DNA from: JAMQKA01 sp043951865
Lineage (GTDB): Bacteria; Bacteroidota; Rhodothermia; Balneolales; Balneolaceae
DNA: 64,000 nt
Direction: 5' to 3'
Assembly: GCF_043951865.1 (NCBI RefSeq)
Contig: NZ_JBINJF010000001.1
Location: 359,833 to 423,832, forward strand
Every line of letters begins with the position of its first letter. Positions within the stretch are counted from its first letter, which is position 1. The position numbers and the translations under genes were made by a program. The notes under the pieces were generated by a model. It did no database searches and was not told the origin of the DNA. It saw only the letters and a list, made by a program, of their open reading frames with translations. Positions 18,866-27,641 of the stretch are shown here, one piece after another.

Positions 18866-19657
18866 CTAAAAATCCTTCTTCAGGAACAGGCGGCTTCCTC
18901 TCCAGAGCGGCACAACCAGCCAGAGCAACAGGCAGAAACCCGCCACGCCGATGCCGAGCATACTGCCGAAAAAGCGATTGAACACCGCGCCGGTGTATCC
19001 CATCAGGGCGGAGACGTCAAATTCCAGCAGCACGGTGATCCGCGCCAGGTCTATCGGATTCAGCATGGTCATGGCCAGCATCGGTTCCTCTATGGGATAG
19101 TCGCCCAGCAAAAAGATCGCCAGCAGCACCAGTCCGTCATAGATTACGGCCAGGAACAGCCAGCCGACCAGCGCAAACCCGAGTCCCTTGATACGGTCGT
19201 TAAAAAACCGGAGTCCCAGCCAAAATCCCAGGCCGGTAAACAGCAGGGTCAAGAGGTTTCCGAGTACTAATATCAGCAGTGTGGATTGCAGGCTTGCCGT
19301 GGCGACCATTCCGGTATAGACCATCGGCAGACCCACCCCGGCGGTAAATGCAAGCGCCAGGGGCACCGACAGGCCGCCAAACAGCCCCCAAAACAGCGTG
19401 GAGCGGTTCAGCGGCTGGGCCAGCAGCAGTTCGGTAAATTCGCGCGACTGGTACAGGTAGAGCGCCCCGTAGATCATGCCGACGAGAGGGATCAACAGCA
19501 GCATGATGTTGGCAATACTGAGCATCGCCTTGGGACCCGTACCGCCAAACCGGATCATGGCGTCTGCTATGATCAGGTAGATCAGGGCATAACCGATAAT
19601 CCACTTACCCCGGAACAGGTCTTTCCACTGGTATTTTAAGATTGTGAATGCCTTCAT
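18866..19657 (-). CDS. nosY: NosY, ABC transporter permease of nitrous oxide reductase maturation
   Basis: The membrane subunit of the NosFY ABC complex, which together with NosD supplies sulfur for the CuZ cluster of N2O reductase. The 263-residue protein has six predicted transmembrane helices and the NosY signature region YLYQSREFTELLLAQPLNRS near residue 70, then WGLFGG. It overlaps nosF by four bases (ATGA) and ends the operon; the next gap contains only a repeat. The assignment rests on the position next to nosF, nosD and nosZ together with the topology. Confidence 0.92.
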   Translation of the reverse strand: MKAFTILKYQWKDLFRGKWIIGYALIYLIIADAMIRFGGTGPKAMLSIANIMLLLIPLVGMIYGALYLYQSREFTELLLAQPLNRSTLFWGLFGGLSVPLALAFTAGVGLPMVYTGMVATASLQSTLLILVLGNLLTLLFTGLGFWLGLRFFNDRIKGLGFALVGWLFLAVIYDGLVLLAIFLLGDYPIEEPMLAMTMLNPIDLARITVLLEFDVSALMGYTGAVFNRFFGSMLGIGVAGFCLLLWLVVPLWRGSRLFLKKDF

Positions 19658-20364
19658 GCTGCGGTCTCCTCCATCATTTTTGCCACGGCGCCTTCAAGCC
19701 GCTGTTCCTGTTGTTTTTCGATCAATTCTTTCATGGGGCCGTGATACCGGATTTTTCCCTCCACCAGGAAAATCAGGTAATCCGCCAGCTCCTCGATTTC
19801 ACTCATAATGTGGGAGGTGAGGAGCACCGTTTTTCCCTTTTGCTTTTCGCGATGCAGCAGCTTTTTGAACTGCACGCTGGAATGGGGATCGAGACCCGCC
19901 GTGGGTTCATCAAAAATCAGAATCTCCGGGTCAAACATCAGCGCCAGCACGGCTCCCACTTTTTGACGGGTCCCCCCGGAGAGCGTGCGCATTCTCTTGT
20001 TCAGCTCCGGCGCAAGACCGAAATGGTTGATCAACACTTCTTCATTCGTCTGTTCCACGTCGCGGACCTCCTTGATAAACGCAAAAAGTTCGCTCACCGT
20101 CATGTTTTCGGGATAACGCGCAATCTGCGGCATATAGCCGATTTTTTGACGATAATCCCACCGCCCGGCGACAGACTGCCCGTCGATCAAAATATTTCCT
20201 GCATCCTGCCGGACCAGCCCCAGCAGGGTCTTGATGGTGGTGGTTTTCCCGGAGCCATTGGGTCCCACAATACCGGTAGCCTGGCCGGAGGGGATCTCGA
20301 GCGTGATGTCATCAAGCACGGTAAGGGGACCAAATTTCTTTTGTAATCCTTGTATTGAAATCAT
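19654..20364 (-). CDS. nosF: NosF, ABC transporter ATPase of nitrous oxide reductase maturation
   Basis: The cytosolic ATPase that powers NosY. The 236-residue protein has Walker A GPNGSGKTT (about 34-42), a Q-loop near YMPQIARYPENMTV, signature LSGGTRQKVG, Walker B ILIFDEPTAGLDP and the H-loop LLTSHIMSE. The AGLDPHSS segment and length are usual for NosF/CcmA-type ATPases. It overlaps nosD upstream and nosY downstream by four bases each, so the three are translationally coupled. Confidence 0.96.
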   Translation of the reverse strand: MISIQGLQKKFGPLTVLDDITLEIPSGQATGIVGPNGSGKTTTIKTLLGLVRQDAGNILIDGQSVAGRWDYRQKIGYMPQIARYPENMTVSELFAFIKEVRDVEQTNEEVLINHFGLAPELNKRMRTLSGGTRQKVGAVLALMFDPEILIFDEPTAGLDPHSSVQFKKLLHREKQKGKTVLLTSHIMSEIEELADYLIFLVEGKIRYHGPMKELIEKQQEQRLEGAVAKMMEETAA

Positions 20365-21611
20365 GATACTTCGGTCATTTTCGGTTGGGGATCAATAAGT
20401 GTTTCTGGGGTGAGCGCAGGCATGATGCGTTCAGCGGCATCCAGGATGTCGATCAGCAGGCTGCGCAACAGCAGCAGTGACTGCGGCTGTTTTTCCACCA
20501 GTATTGAGAACAGGCGCACTGGACGGTGGGGGATGTCACCGACCCCGTCCCGGTCCAGGTCATACCCTTCATATTGACTCCAGTAGTTGTTCCTGAATTC
20601 GTTGTAGTTTTTCATGCTGTTGGTTGACACCTCGAAACTGTTTGACAAAAAATTATTTTCACTGAACAGGTTGTCGGTGGAGTTGGCCATCAGCTTTATG
20701 GCCCAGCCGTTTTGCCGGAAGGTGTTGCCGCGAATATCGTTCCGGTTCGTAGATTCGATGTACAGGCCCACCGAGTTGTTGTTAAACTCGTTATTCACAA
20801 TTTTGCTGCGGTTAATCTCTTTAAGCAGCATCCCGTAGGCCGAGGAGCCCCAATTATCCTCAAACCGGTTGTTGATGATCTCTACATTTGTGGTGTACAT
20901 CACCGCCACGCCGCCGCCGTTGTCCCGGAAGGTGTTGCCTTCGTAGCGGCAGTTGTCGGAATACATGAAGTGGATCCCGTAGCGGATATTTTGCTCACTA
21001 AGATTTCCGGATATGGTGGCTCCGTCCACGAACTCAAAATAGAGGCCGTCGCGGTGTCCCTTGACGTAGTTATCTTCGATTCTGGTATCCCTGGAATACC
21101 AGAGGTGAATGCCGTTTCCGGATTTCGTTTCCCGAATGCCGGAGGCGGTAATATGATTGTTTTTCAGCACCGCATTCGAGGATTTTGCCAGGTAGATTCC
21201 GAAAAAGTTATCAGTCAGGGTAACGTTTTCGATCACCGTGTTGTCGGTATCCTCTACCAGGATTCCGGCATAATCCTCCATGAAACTGGTGCTGGCGTTT
21301 GTTACTTCAATATTTTTAACCGTCACATCATCAGCGGAGACAACCAGCACGAACCCTTTGCGATCGCCGTCTATCGTGACATCGCCTTCCCCGATAAGCG
21401 TCAGCGGTTTGTTTATGGTGACGTCATATTCCATGTACCGGCCCTCTTTGACGATGAGCGTATCCCCCGGCGCAGCGCGGTTGATACCCTGCTGGACGGA
21501 GGAAATCGGACCGTTTTTTGCCACCGTCACCGATTGCGCCCGGGCGGTTTGACCGGCCACCATCAGCAACAGCATTATTAATAATCCTTTTATTTCTTTT
21601 TTTGTCCACAT
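20361..21611 (-). CDS. nosD: NosD, periplasmic copper/sulfur maturation factor
   Basis: A periplasmic beta-helix protein needed to build the CuZ centre of NosZ, working with NosFY. The 416-residue protein has a signal peptide (residues 1-25, ending ARAQS), then repeated parallel beta-helix (PbH1) units rich in Asn and Gly, such as NTVIENVTLTDNFFGIYL, ERNTISGN-like turns and DNCRYEGNTFRDNGGG. Near the C terminus the characteristic YWSQYEGYDLDRDGVGDIPH motif appears (about residue 340-360). Length and motif match NosD. Confidence 0.96.
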   Translation of the reverse strand: MWTKKEIKGLLIMLLLMVAGQTARAQSVTVAKNGPISSVQQGINRAAPGDTLIVKEGRYMEYDVTINKPLTLIGEGDVTIDGDRKGFVLVVSADDVTVKNIEVTNASTSFMEDYAGILVEDTDNTVIENVTLTDNFFGIYLAKSSNAVLKNNHITASGIRETKSGNGIHLWYSRDTRIEDNYVKGHRDGLYFEFVDGATISGNLSEQNIRYGIHFMYSDNCRYEGNTFRDNGGGVAVMYTTNVEIINNRFEDNWGSSAYGMLLKEINRSKIVNNEFNNNSVGLYIESTNRNDIRGNTFRQNGWAIKLMANSTDNLFSENNFLSNSFEVSTNSMKNYNEFRNNYWSQYEGYDLDRDGVGDIPHRPVRLFSILVEKQPQSLLLLRSLLIDILDAAERIMPALTPETLIDPQPKMTEVS

Positions 21612-21710
21612 TTCTCAATCCTTGTTAATTAAATGTGTGTTTGGGCTTGCAAATACAATGAACAAGAACCGTGCATACACACGGGGCAAGATCATCTAAC
21701 CTCTCAGACA

Positions 21711-21785
21711 CTGACGCAAGCGTCTCGCTTGTGCCTTTTTTGTAACTTTGACGTGTATATGGTACGAGCGAGACGCTCGCACCAG
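21711..21785. repeat. Inverted repeat element R2, copy A
   Basis: Two 25-base arms, CTGACGCAAGCGTCTCGCTT... at 21711-21735 and its imperfect complement at 21761-21785, flank a 25-base centre. Each arm is itself nearly palindromic (AAGCGTCTCGCTT, GAGCGAGACGCTC). A related element lies at 56246-56312. It sits between nosL and nosD and could fold in the operon mRNA, like REP/BIME elements. Confidence 0.75.
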
Positions 21786-21833
21786 TGAAGGAATAATACC
21801 AAACCAAAGATCATATCCTTTAGACCTTAACAT

Positions 21834-22271
21834 TTACATCTCCGTTTGGGAGACCTCATCCCAGCTCAGCAGTTTGCCGGGATAGTCCTCCAGATGCTGG
21901 GATGCCGCTTCCCCGGAGGGGAACGCCAGCAGTGATTCGCCCATGGGACTGTTGACAACCTCGCTTTTCACAAACTGTGCCTCCATGGCGGGAAGCCATT
22001 CGCCGGGATCGGCATAGTTGCTGACCCATAACCTGGCACCTTCCAGCTCATCGCTGTTGGTTCGATGATAAACGGCCATACATTCAATGGCGTCAAACTT
22101 AAACGCTTTGCCTTTATCCGTAACAACCTGGGAGGCAAACCGGTTGTCGGTGATCATCATCTTACAGTGGGCACACTCGTCGCTTCCGTAATGCAGTTCG
22201 GCCGGTTCCTGGCTGCACGACGCCAGAAGGACCAGCAATGCCATCAGCAATATTTTTTTGATTGAGGTCAT
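21834..22271 (-). CDS. nosL: NosL, copper chaperone lipoprotein
   Basis: Delivers Cu(I) to NosZ for CuA/CuZ assembly. The 145-residue protein has a signal peptide with lipobox LLASC (Cys19) and then the NosL metal motif DECAHCKMMITD (Cys33, Cys36, Met38), followed by FKFDAIECMAVYH and a WVSNYADPGEWLPA segment that are conserved in NosL. It lies 20 bp downstream of the small membrane protein gene that follows nosZ. The gap to nosD (222 bp) contains the R2 hairpin element. Confidence 0.95.
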   Translation of the reverse strand: MTSIKKILLMALLVLLASCSQEPAELHYGSDECAHCKMMITDNRFASQVVTDKGKAFKFDAIECMAVYHRTNSDELEGARLWVSNYADPGEWLPAMEAQFVKSEVVNSPMGESLLAFPSGEAASQHLEDYPGKLLSWDEVSQTEM

Positions 22272-22290
22272 GGTTCAGTTCACTTCATTA

Positions 22291-22905
22291 TTATGCAGCT
22301 GCTTTCTTGTTATCTGCCTGCTTTTTACCAGCTCCTTTTGAATTACCTGTTTTCCACCAGATCAGTCCCGCCACACTCATGGACAGCAGCGCTATATAAA
22401 ACCCTATGTGAGGCTGAGATATAGCGTTAATATTCAACAGTTGCTTGCTGCCGATAAGCGGGGGCTGGTAGGTCATGCCCGGTACCTTGATCGGGGCATT
22501 GGGATTTAAGTTATGCCCGTAGTCATATCCCCAGATGTAGAAGTCCACCAGTCCCGCAATAGCCAGCAATACAAATATACCCAGCCAGGCCAGGATCCAC
22601 TTGCGGTTGCCCCGCCATGCGATGGCCAGCCCGGATACAATCAGGAATCCAAAGATAAACGGCATGATCTTTAACTCGGGGATAGACTCCGGGGTAATCG
22701 GTTTCATCCCGATATAGTGATTCAGTCCATTTATATTCTCCAGGTCGTGGGGACTTTTCCCCTCAATATTGTTGACCGTAATATTCATACCGATGCCCTC
22801 CGGGTACTGCGGTGCTTCCATGCTGATACTCCAGAGCGGGAAAAAATAGATCAGGAGCAATAGCAGGGCGGCGAGGGCCATTCCGATTCTTTGTTTGGAG
22901 CTCAT
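22291..22905 (-). CDS. Four-helix membrane protein of the nos locus (NosB-like position)
   Basis: The 204-residue protein has four hydrophobic helices (about 8-28, 82-100, 106-126 and 165-185) with a periplasmic loop after helix 1 carrying NNIEGKSPHDLENINGLNHYIGMKPI. It ends in a Lys/Ala-rich tail. Small polytopic proteins directly downstream of clade II nosZ are common and are called NosB in some genomes. I assign it to that position, not to a proven family. It is within the nosZ operon, so a role in N2O reductase assembly or electron supply is inferred. Confidence 0.7.
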   Translation of the reverse strand: MSSKQRIGMALAALLLLLIYFFPLWSISMEAPQYPEGIGMNITVNNIEGKSPHDLENINGLNHYIGMKPITPESIPELKIMPFIFGFLIVSGLAIAWRGNRKWILAWLGIFVLLAIAGLVDFYIWGYDYGHNLNPNAPIKVPGMTYQPPLIGSKQLLNINAISQPHIGFYIALLSMSVAGLIWWKTGNSKGAGKKQADNKKAAA

Positions 22906-22983
22906 GGTTCTGGGTTCAATATTTATTTTTCAGTGAAAGGAAGAAGGGAGCTTTCACCCTCCCCTCTACAGGATTGAGATATT

Positions 22984-24960
22984 CTAATTGCCCGTACCGT
23001 ATGACAACTCCACGTCGGAGTCAGCCGGTGAAACACGCACATAACCTGACATCTCCTGGTGCAGGGCGGAGCAGAAGTCGGTGCAGTAGAACGGCACTAC
23101 ACCCGCTTTTTTAGGTTCCCACTTGAGCGTAAGCGTTTCGCCCGGCATGATCAGCAGCTCGGCATTGTTGGCGCCCTTCACGGCAAAACCGTGCGGCACG
23201 TCCCATGCCTGCTCAAGGTTCGTTACATGGAAATAGACTTCATCCCCCACTTTTATACCCTCAATATTGTCGGGCATATAGTGGCTTCGGATCGCCGTCA
23301 TATACACGTGAACCTCGTTACCGTTGCGCTCAACCCGCGCCTGCTTCTCGCTGGTCGTGGCGTGTGGGTGAGTTGTTTCTGAAAGATTGTAATACTGTTT
23401 CTGCCGCTCGATCACCTTTTCGGCTGCAATTCCCTGCGCGTAGTGCGGTTCGCCCTCGGTGGGGAAGTCAAGCAGCAGCTGCATTTTATCGCCGGAAATA
23501 TCGATCAGCTGGGCAGAGTGAAACAGCTCGGGACCCGTGGGCAGGTAGCGATCCTTGGTGATCTTGTTAAGCGCCACCAGGTACTTTCCATCGGGATTTT
23601 GGCTGTCGCCGCCCGGAATCATCAGGTGACCCGGTGAATAGTACACATCGATTCGGTCTGTCACCTCCAGTGTTTCCACGTCCCACTTCACAATTTCAGA
23701 AGAGATAAAGGCCGTGGTATAGGCATTTCCCTCGCCGTCAAACTCAGTGTGCAGTGGACCCAAGCCCGGATCCTGGACTTCTCCGTGCAGGATGGAATCA
23801 TAATCGAGAACCGGAATGCCCATCACTTCGCCGGCGAAATTCTCTTCGGCGATGGCCTGTTGAATCTTTTCAAAGGAGTGTACCGGAATCACAGTCGAGA
23901 GCTTACCCCCCGCTGCGATATACCGGCCGGTGGGATCCACATCCACCCCGTGGGGTGATTTGGGCGTGGGGAGGAAATACACGAGACCCTCCAGCTCCCG
24001 CGGGTCCAGTACGCGCACTTCTTCAATAACTTCACTCTTGGCGATACCGCCCTCTTCATGGTCGATGTAGTTGCGATAATGCTCGCCGGGTATCATCCGG
24101 CCCTCACCCTGGGCGGCATATTCGGCCGCTTTCTTCCAGTTAACAGCCGCGATAAAATCCTTGTCATTCTTTGAGGCGTTGATCTCCAGCAGCGTGTGGG
24201 CCTGCTCGCTGTTATAGCTCGTAAAGAAAGACCATCCGTCAGAGGGACCTTTTCCGGCATGTGAAAGGTCGTAGTTAAAGCCGGGCATCATGATCTGGAA
24301 ATCGATATTCATCTCACCCTCTTCCGACACCTTGATAAAAGAGATGGTGCCCTTGAAGTTATCCTCGTAGGAATCGATAGGCACATCCATATTCTGCAGG
24401 TCCTCCTCGTCCATTGGTATGCTGAACCGGGTGGCCGCCGACACGTACTCCGTGTTGGGCGTCACAAAAGAGGAGGCGTGATTCCCCGCTGAGTTGGGGA
24501 TCTCAATGATCTCCTGGGTTTTGAAATCATCCAGTCCAATTCGGGCAATTCGGGGCGTATTGTTTTCATTGATAAAGATCCAGCGGCCATCGGTCTCGCC
24601 GTTCGTTTGAGAAAGCTCCGGGTGGTGGGCGTCGCCCCAGGGCACAAACCCGTCGGTGGTCTGAAGCATCGCCTTGGTCTCTTCGCTGTAACCGTAACCA
24701 TTCACCGGCGCCTGTGAGAACACCGGGATCGTAAAGATATGCCGGCCGGATGGTATTCCATATACACCCAGCTGGCCGTTATAGCCACCAGACATAAACC
24801 CGTAAAATTCGTCATGTTCACCGGGTGCTACATATACCTTTTGTGCTGCATCGGAACTCGATCCCAGATCGCCGTTCGAAGAACAGCCCATTGCCAGCAG
24901 TGAGAACATCACTACCGCAGCAAGCGACCAGAGCCCGATATGTGGAGTTGATTTTTTCAT
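22984..24960 (-). CDS. nosZ: Nitrous oxide reductase NosZ, clade II (lipoprotein/Sec type)
   Basis: Reduces N2O to N2 in the periplasm with CuZ and CuA centres. The 658-residue protein has a Sec-type signal with a lipobox (LLAMGC, about Cys26) instead of the twin-arginine signal of clade I. The beta-propeller part has histidine motifs for CuZ such as GDAHHPELSQTNG, and AGNHASSF, GPLHTEFDGEGNAYT and KSPHGVDVDPTGR. The cupredoxin part has the CuA ligands His about 590 (VPHGFAV) and CTDFCSALHQEM (Cys626, Cys630, His634, Met637). All key ligands appear present. Confidence 0.98.
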   Translation of the reverse strand: MKKSTPHIGLWSLAAVVMFSLLAMGCSSNGDLGSSSDAAQKVYVAPGEHDEFYGFMSGGYNGQLGVYGIPSGRHIFTIPVFSQAPVNGYGYSEETKAMLQTTDGFVPWGDAHHPELSQTNGETDGRWIFINENNTPRIARIGLDDFKTQEIIEIPNSAGNHASSFVTPNTEYVSAATRFSIPMDEEDLQNMDVPIDSYEDNFKGTISFIKVSEEGEMNIDFQIMMPGFNYDLSHAGKGPSDGWSFFTSYNSEQAHTLLEINASKNDKDFIAAVNWKKAAEYAAQGEGRMIPGEHYRNYIDHEEGGIAKSEVIEEVRVLDPRELEGLVYFLPTPKSPHGVDVDPTGRYIAAGGKLSTVIPVHSFEKIQQAIAEENFAGEVMGIPVLDYDSILHGEVQDPGLGPLHTEFDGEGNAYTTAFISSEIVKWDVETLEVTDRIDVYYSPGHLMIPGGDSQNPDGKYLVALNKITKDRYLPTGPELFHSAQLIDISGDKMQLLLDFPTEGEPHYAQGIAAEKVIERQKQYYNLSETTHPHATTSEKQARVERNGNEVHVYMTAIRSHYMPDNIEGIKVGDEVYFHVTNLEQAWDVPHGFAVKGANNAELLIMPGETLTLKWEPKKAGVVPFYCTDFCSALHQEMSGYVRVSPADSDVELSYGTGN

Positions 24961-24994
24961 AGTACTATCTCGTTTTGTTGATTAGTATGGATTG

Positions 24995-25495
24995 TTAGTT
25001 GGTGTTTTCCATCTCGGATGCGAAATATTCGACAACGGCCCGGGCTTCCTCCCTGCTCAGTTGCTGATTCGGCATGGGCGTCAAGTATTCCCTGAACAAC
25101 GCTTTCGGAATCGGGTGCTTTTCTACCATCTCATCGGGATTCAGGATCATATTCATCACGAAGGCCGGCGTCCGGGAATTGAGGATTCCGCCAAGCGGGG
25201 GCCCCACGTAGCGTTCATCCATTTTGTGGCAGGCCGAACACTTGACATCAAATATTTCGGCCCCTTTCTCGGCCAGTTCCGGGTCTACTTCCTGGATGGT
25301 TATCTCCTCCTTAACCGGGCCAATGCCGTTGGTCATCTCAAAATCGGTGAGTTCCGTATCGCTGTTACCGGAATCACTATTGCTATTTCCATTTGCCTCG
25401 GAGTTCTGTCCGCCGCAGCCCATTGCCACAAATGCAACTGCCAGGATTAAAAGACCAAAAGATGGTTTGAACGGGATCATGCTGTTGATTTTCAT
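24995..25495 (-). CDS. Cytochrome c lipoprotein of the nos operon
   Basis: A likely electron donor to NosZ. The 166-residue protein has a signal peptide and lipobox (VAMGCG, Cys27), an Asn/Ser/Gly-rich linker, and a class I cytochrome c domain with CSACH (Cys86, Cys89, His90) and a candidate Met ligand in TPMPNQQLS (Met141). It starts the operon, 34 bp upstream of nosZ, and a predicted Rrf2-type operator is only 16 bases before its start codon. Cytochrome c genes in this place are typical of clade II nos clusters. Confidence 0.93.
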   Translation of the reverse strand: MKINSMIPFKPSFGLLILAVAFVAMGCGGQNSEANGNSNSDSGNSDTELTDFEMTNGIGPVKEEITIQEVDPELAEKGAEIFDVKCSACHKMDERYVGPPLGGILNSRTPAFVMNMILNPDEMVEKHPIPKALFREYLTPMPNQQLSREEARAVVEYFASEMENTN

Positions 25496-25839
25496 CGCTA
25501 TTAAATTTTTAAGAGTATTTTGTCTTTATTATTAAGGATACAATGTTTATGCCAGAAATCGTTTATACCTGTATTTCCATCGTATTCTCTTTTTTTAGTT
25601 GATAAAACTGCTTTCTAAGGAGGTATCGCCGGGAACTGAAATCTTTTTATAATTTGAACAGGCAGCTCCATTCTGCGAATCTTGTTATAATGCAATAGGT
25701 GAAACAGCCATCTCTTGCATTTTTGCAACAGTCCGCATGCTTGAAGTTTTCTCGTGTCTATCAAAAACGGTTGCTAAGAATATTTCACCAGCCACACCTG
25801 GTTGTGCCGTATCTTCAACTGGCCGGCATAAATCTCGCG
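25496..25839. other. nos promoter region and rrf2 downstream gap
   Basis: Holds the predicted operator at 25511-25526 and presumably the nos promoter. The remainder is AT-rich with no gene or clear hairpin terminator. Confidence 0.5.
25511..25526 (-). promoter_or_regulatory. Predicted Rrf2/NsrR-type operator upstream of the nos operon
   Basis: AAGAGTATTTTGTCTT, an imperfect inverted repeat. It is identical over its 16-base core to the site before rrf2 and differs by one base from the perfect site before ric. It lies 16 bases before the cytochrome c start codon, where a bound repressor would block transcription. Confidence 0.65.
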
Positions 25840-26292
25840 TCAGTCCCATACGGCACCTCCTTCAGGTGTTAAACGCAGATTCATTTTCTTGCCTTTATCA
25901 GCCAGATTTGTAAGCGTGGTTTCCTCCAGCATATTTTTTACCGCCCCGCGGGTCTCTGACCAGGAGTCATGCAGCGGACAGGGTTTTTGGACCCCGCAAC
26001 CGGGCAGCCCGAGAGCGCATTCGGTAAGAAGCTCCGATCCATCAATGGCCACCACAATTTCCAGTAACGTTATCTCATCCCCCGGCTTTGCAAGCTTTAT
26101 TCCCCCATTTGGGCCTTTATAGGACTCCATAAGCTCCGCTGCCGAAAGCTGTTGCAGGGTTTTGGTCAGGAAATGGAACGAGATATCCAGCTTTTCGCTC
26201 ATCTCCCCGATTGATATATACTTCCCGTTGTCGTGGGAAGCCAAATAGAGGGCTGCTCTTAGCCCGTACACGCATGATTTGGATAGCAGCAT
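25840..26292 (-). CDS. Rrf2-family transcriptional regulator (NsrR/IscR-like)
   Basis: A DNA-binding iron-sulfur regulator. The 150-residue protein has the Rrf2 winged helix (YGLRAALYLASHDNGKYISIGEMSEKLDISFHFLTKTLQQL), the wing GPNGGIKLAKP and three cysteines, Cys92, Cys99 and Cys105, spaced like the Fe-S ligands of NsrR and IscR. An almost identical inverted repeat lies 12 bases before its own start and before the nos operon and ric. This supports autoregulation and an NO-sensing role. NsrR is the likelier function because both targets handle nitrogen oxides; IscR-type sensing cannot be excluded. Confidence 0.9.
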   Translation of the reverse strand: MLLSKSCVYGLRAALYLASHDNGKYISIGEMSEKLDISFHFLTKTLQQLSAAELMESYKGPNGGIKLAKPGDEITLLEIVVAIDGSELLTECALGLPGCGVQKPCPLHDSWSETRGAVKNMLEETTLTNLADKGKKMNLRLTPEGGAVWD

Positions 26293-26303
26293 AATTTCAA
26301 CAT

Positions 26304-26327
26304 ATTTAAGAGTATTTTGTCTTAAAT
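26304..26327 (-). promoter_or_regulatory. Predicted autoregulatory operator of the Rrf2 gene
   Basis: A perfect inverted repeat with 8-base arms ATTTAAGA / TCTTAAAT around an 8-base centre (GTATTTTG). It contains the 16-base core found before the nos operon and ends 12 bases before the start codon. Confidence 0.65.
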
Positions 26328-26472
26328 TAAATAGCTATCCTGCAATAGTCAATATATTTTTACGCTTTCTTTCTCATCCACAAAACGTGGCCAGGGACCC
26401 GCGGCTTCCGGAACTTAAATATGACGACACATTGGTACTACGCCGCTCGTGGAAGAAGATCATTTGTTCACC

Positions 26473-27552
26473 TCAATCACAGTAGGAAAGCCCGAGCTGG
26501 CTGGCCACCTGCTGCCAGTCTATGGCCGTAACGCTTCCATCATCATGAACGGGATAGAAGGCGCCCTGCGGAAAGTCCCCAAACGACTGCTGGGTCAGCC
26601 AGATGCCATCCGTATTACGGGTGATTTCGCCTTTAAAGGTGCCGATATAATCAAGCGATTGCCGTTCAAAGACCTGGAACTTGTTTTCTGGCGACTCATG
26701 CTGATCGGTCATAATCCAGTAGCCGCTGCCATCTTCGCAGGTGTACAGGGCGATGCCTTCCGGCTCGCTGGTAAAATATAGATCAGAGATCACTTCCCCG
26801 GTAAAGTTGCCCTCCAGGTCATACACTTTTACGCTGCGCTGGTCAAAGGCTTCATCGGCGATTAACAGGCGGTTGTGAACGGGATCCGCAAAAATGGACT
26901 CCACTTTGTGGAGAACGCCTTCACCCGTAATATCTCCAAACAGGTTCATGTGCTCCGCTTGCAGCGAATCACCGGTCAGGCTGAACCGGAAGTGGTGGAC
27001 TCGCTCATCCAGCTCGCCCTGCGGGGGATATCCCTCGAGAGCGGGATTGTAGTTGTCGGTCACATACAGCTCGTATTGCTGCTGATCATTTTGGAAGACC
27101 GTCAGCCCGTACGGCAGGCGCAGGTCCTCATGCGTCATGGAACCCTGGGATTCAAACTCCGGCAGGCTGAACAGCTGTATCCGCCGGTTGTCACGCTCCA
27201 CGACTAATACCAAATCGTCGATAACCGCAATGCCGTTGGGGCGCTCCAATTGACCCGCGCCGGCGCCACTGCCGCCAAACCGTTTGATGAGGGAGCCGTC
27301 GGTGGCATCGAACGCGATAATCGTATCACCCTCCTTGGCGGTGGCCAGCAGCCAATGCTGCCCGTCGGGTCCGTGCCAGACGGCAGGACTGTCCACATTG
27401 TCGCCTTCGTCGCGGTCAGTATGAAATGCCTCTTTTATTACAACGGTATTGGAGGATTCCTGACTCTTGCTGTCCGGCTGTTCGCAAGCCACCGCAATAA
27501 AAAGCGTGATTAGAAAAAGAGATCGACAAATATAAGTTGAAAAAAGATGCAT
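26473..27552 (-). CDS. Beta-propeller phytase-like lipoprotein
   Basis: Related to the 3-phytase/beta-propeller phytase family, which releases phosphate from inositol phosphates with bound calcium. The 359-residue protein has a signal peptide and lipobox (AVACE, Cys23), then DNVDSPAVWHGPDGQHWLL, a strong phytase N-terminal motif, and repeated propeller blades with LERPNGIAV, VVERDNRRIQLF, LRLPYGLTV, VTDNYNP and YTCEDGSGYWIMTDQ. The TonB-dependent receptor gene is 90 bp upstream on the same strand. This phytase-receptor pairing suggests uptake of the product or of phytate. Confidence 0.82.
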   Translation of the reverse strand: MHLFSTYICRSLFLITLFIAVACEQPDSKSQESSNTVVIKEAFHTDRDEGDNVDSPAVWHGPDGQHWLLATAKEGDTIIAFDATDGSLIKRFGGSGAGAGQLERPNGIAVIDDLVLVVERDNRRIQLFSLPEFESQGSMTHEDLRLPYGLTVFQNDQQQYELYVTDNYNPALEGYPPQGELDERVHHFRFSLTGDSLQAEHMNLFGDITGEGVLHKVESIFADPVHNRLLIADEAFDQRSVKVYDLEGNFTGEVISDLYFTSEPEGIALYTCEDGSGYWIMTDQHESPENKFQVFERQSLDYIGTFKGEITRNTDGIWLTQQSFGDFPQGAFYPVHDDGSVTAIDWQQVASQLGLSYCD

Positions 27553-27641
27553 ACGATATGAGGGTATAAAACTTTATGAAAAATGAAATACCTGCACCCG
27601 ATACATGCCTCATGCCTGGATGCAGGTATAAATTACATTCG

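Noticed and set aside
27588..27630. Inverted repeat ATACCTGCA / TGCAGGTAT between the receptor and phytase genes
   Set aside because: The loop is long and there is no T run. It may be a processing hairpin but is too weak to annotate.
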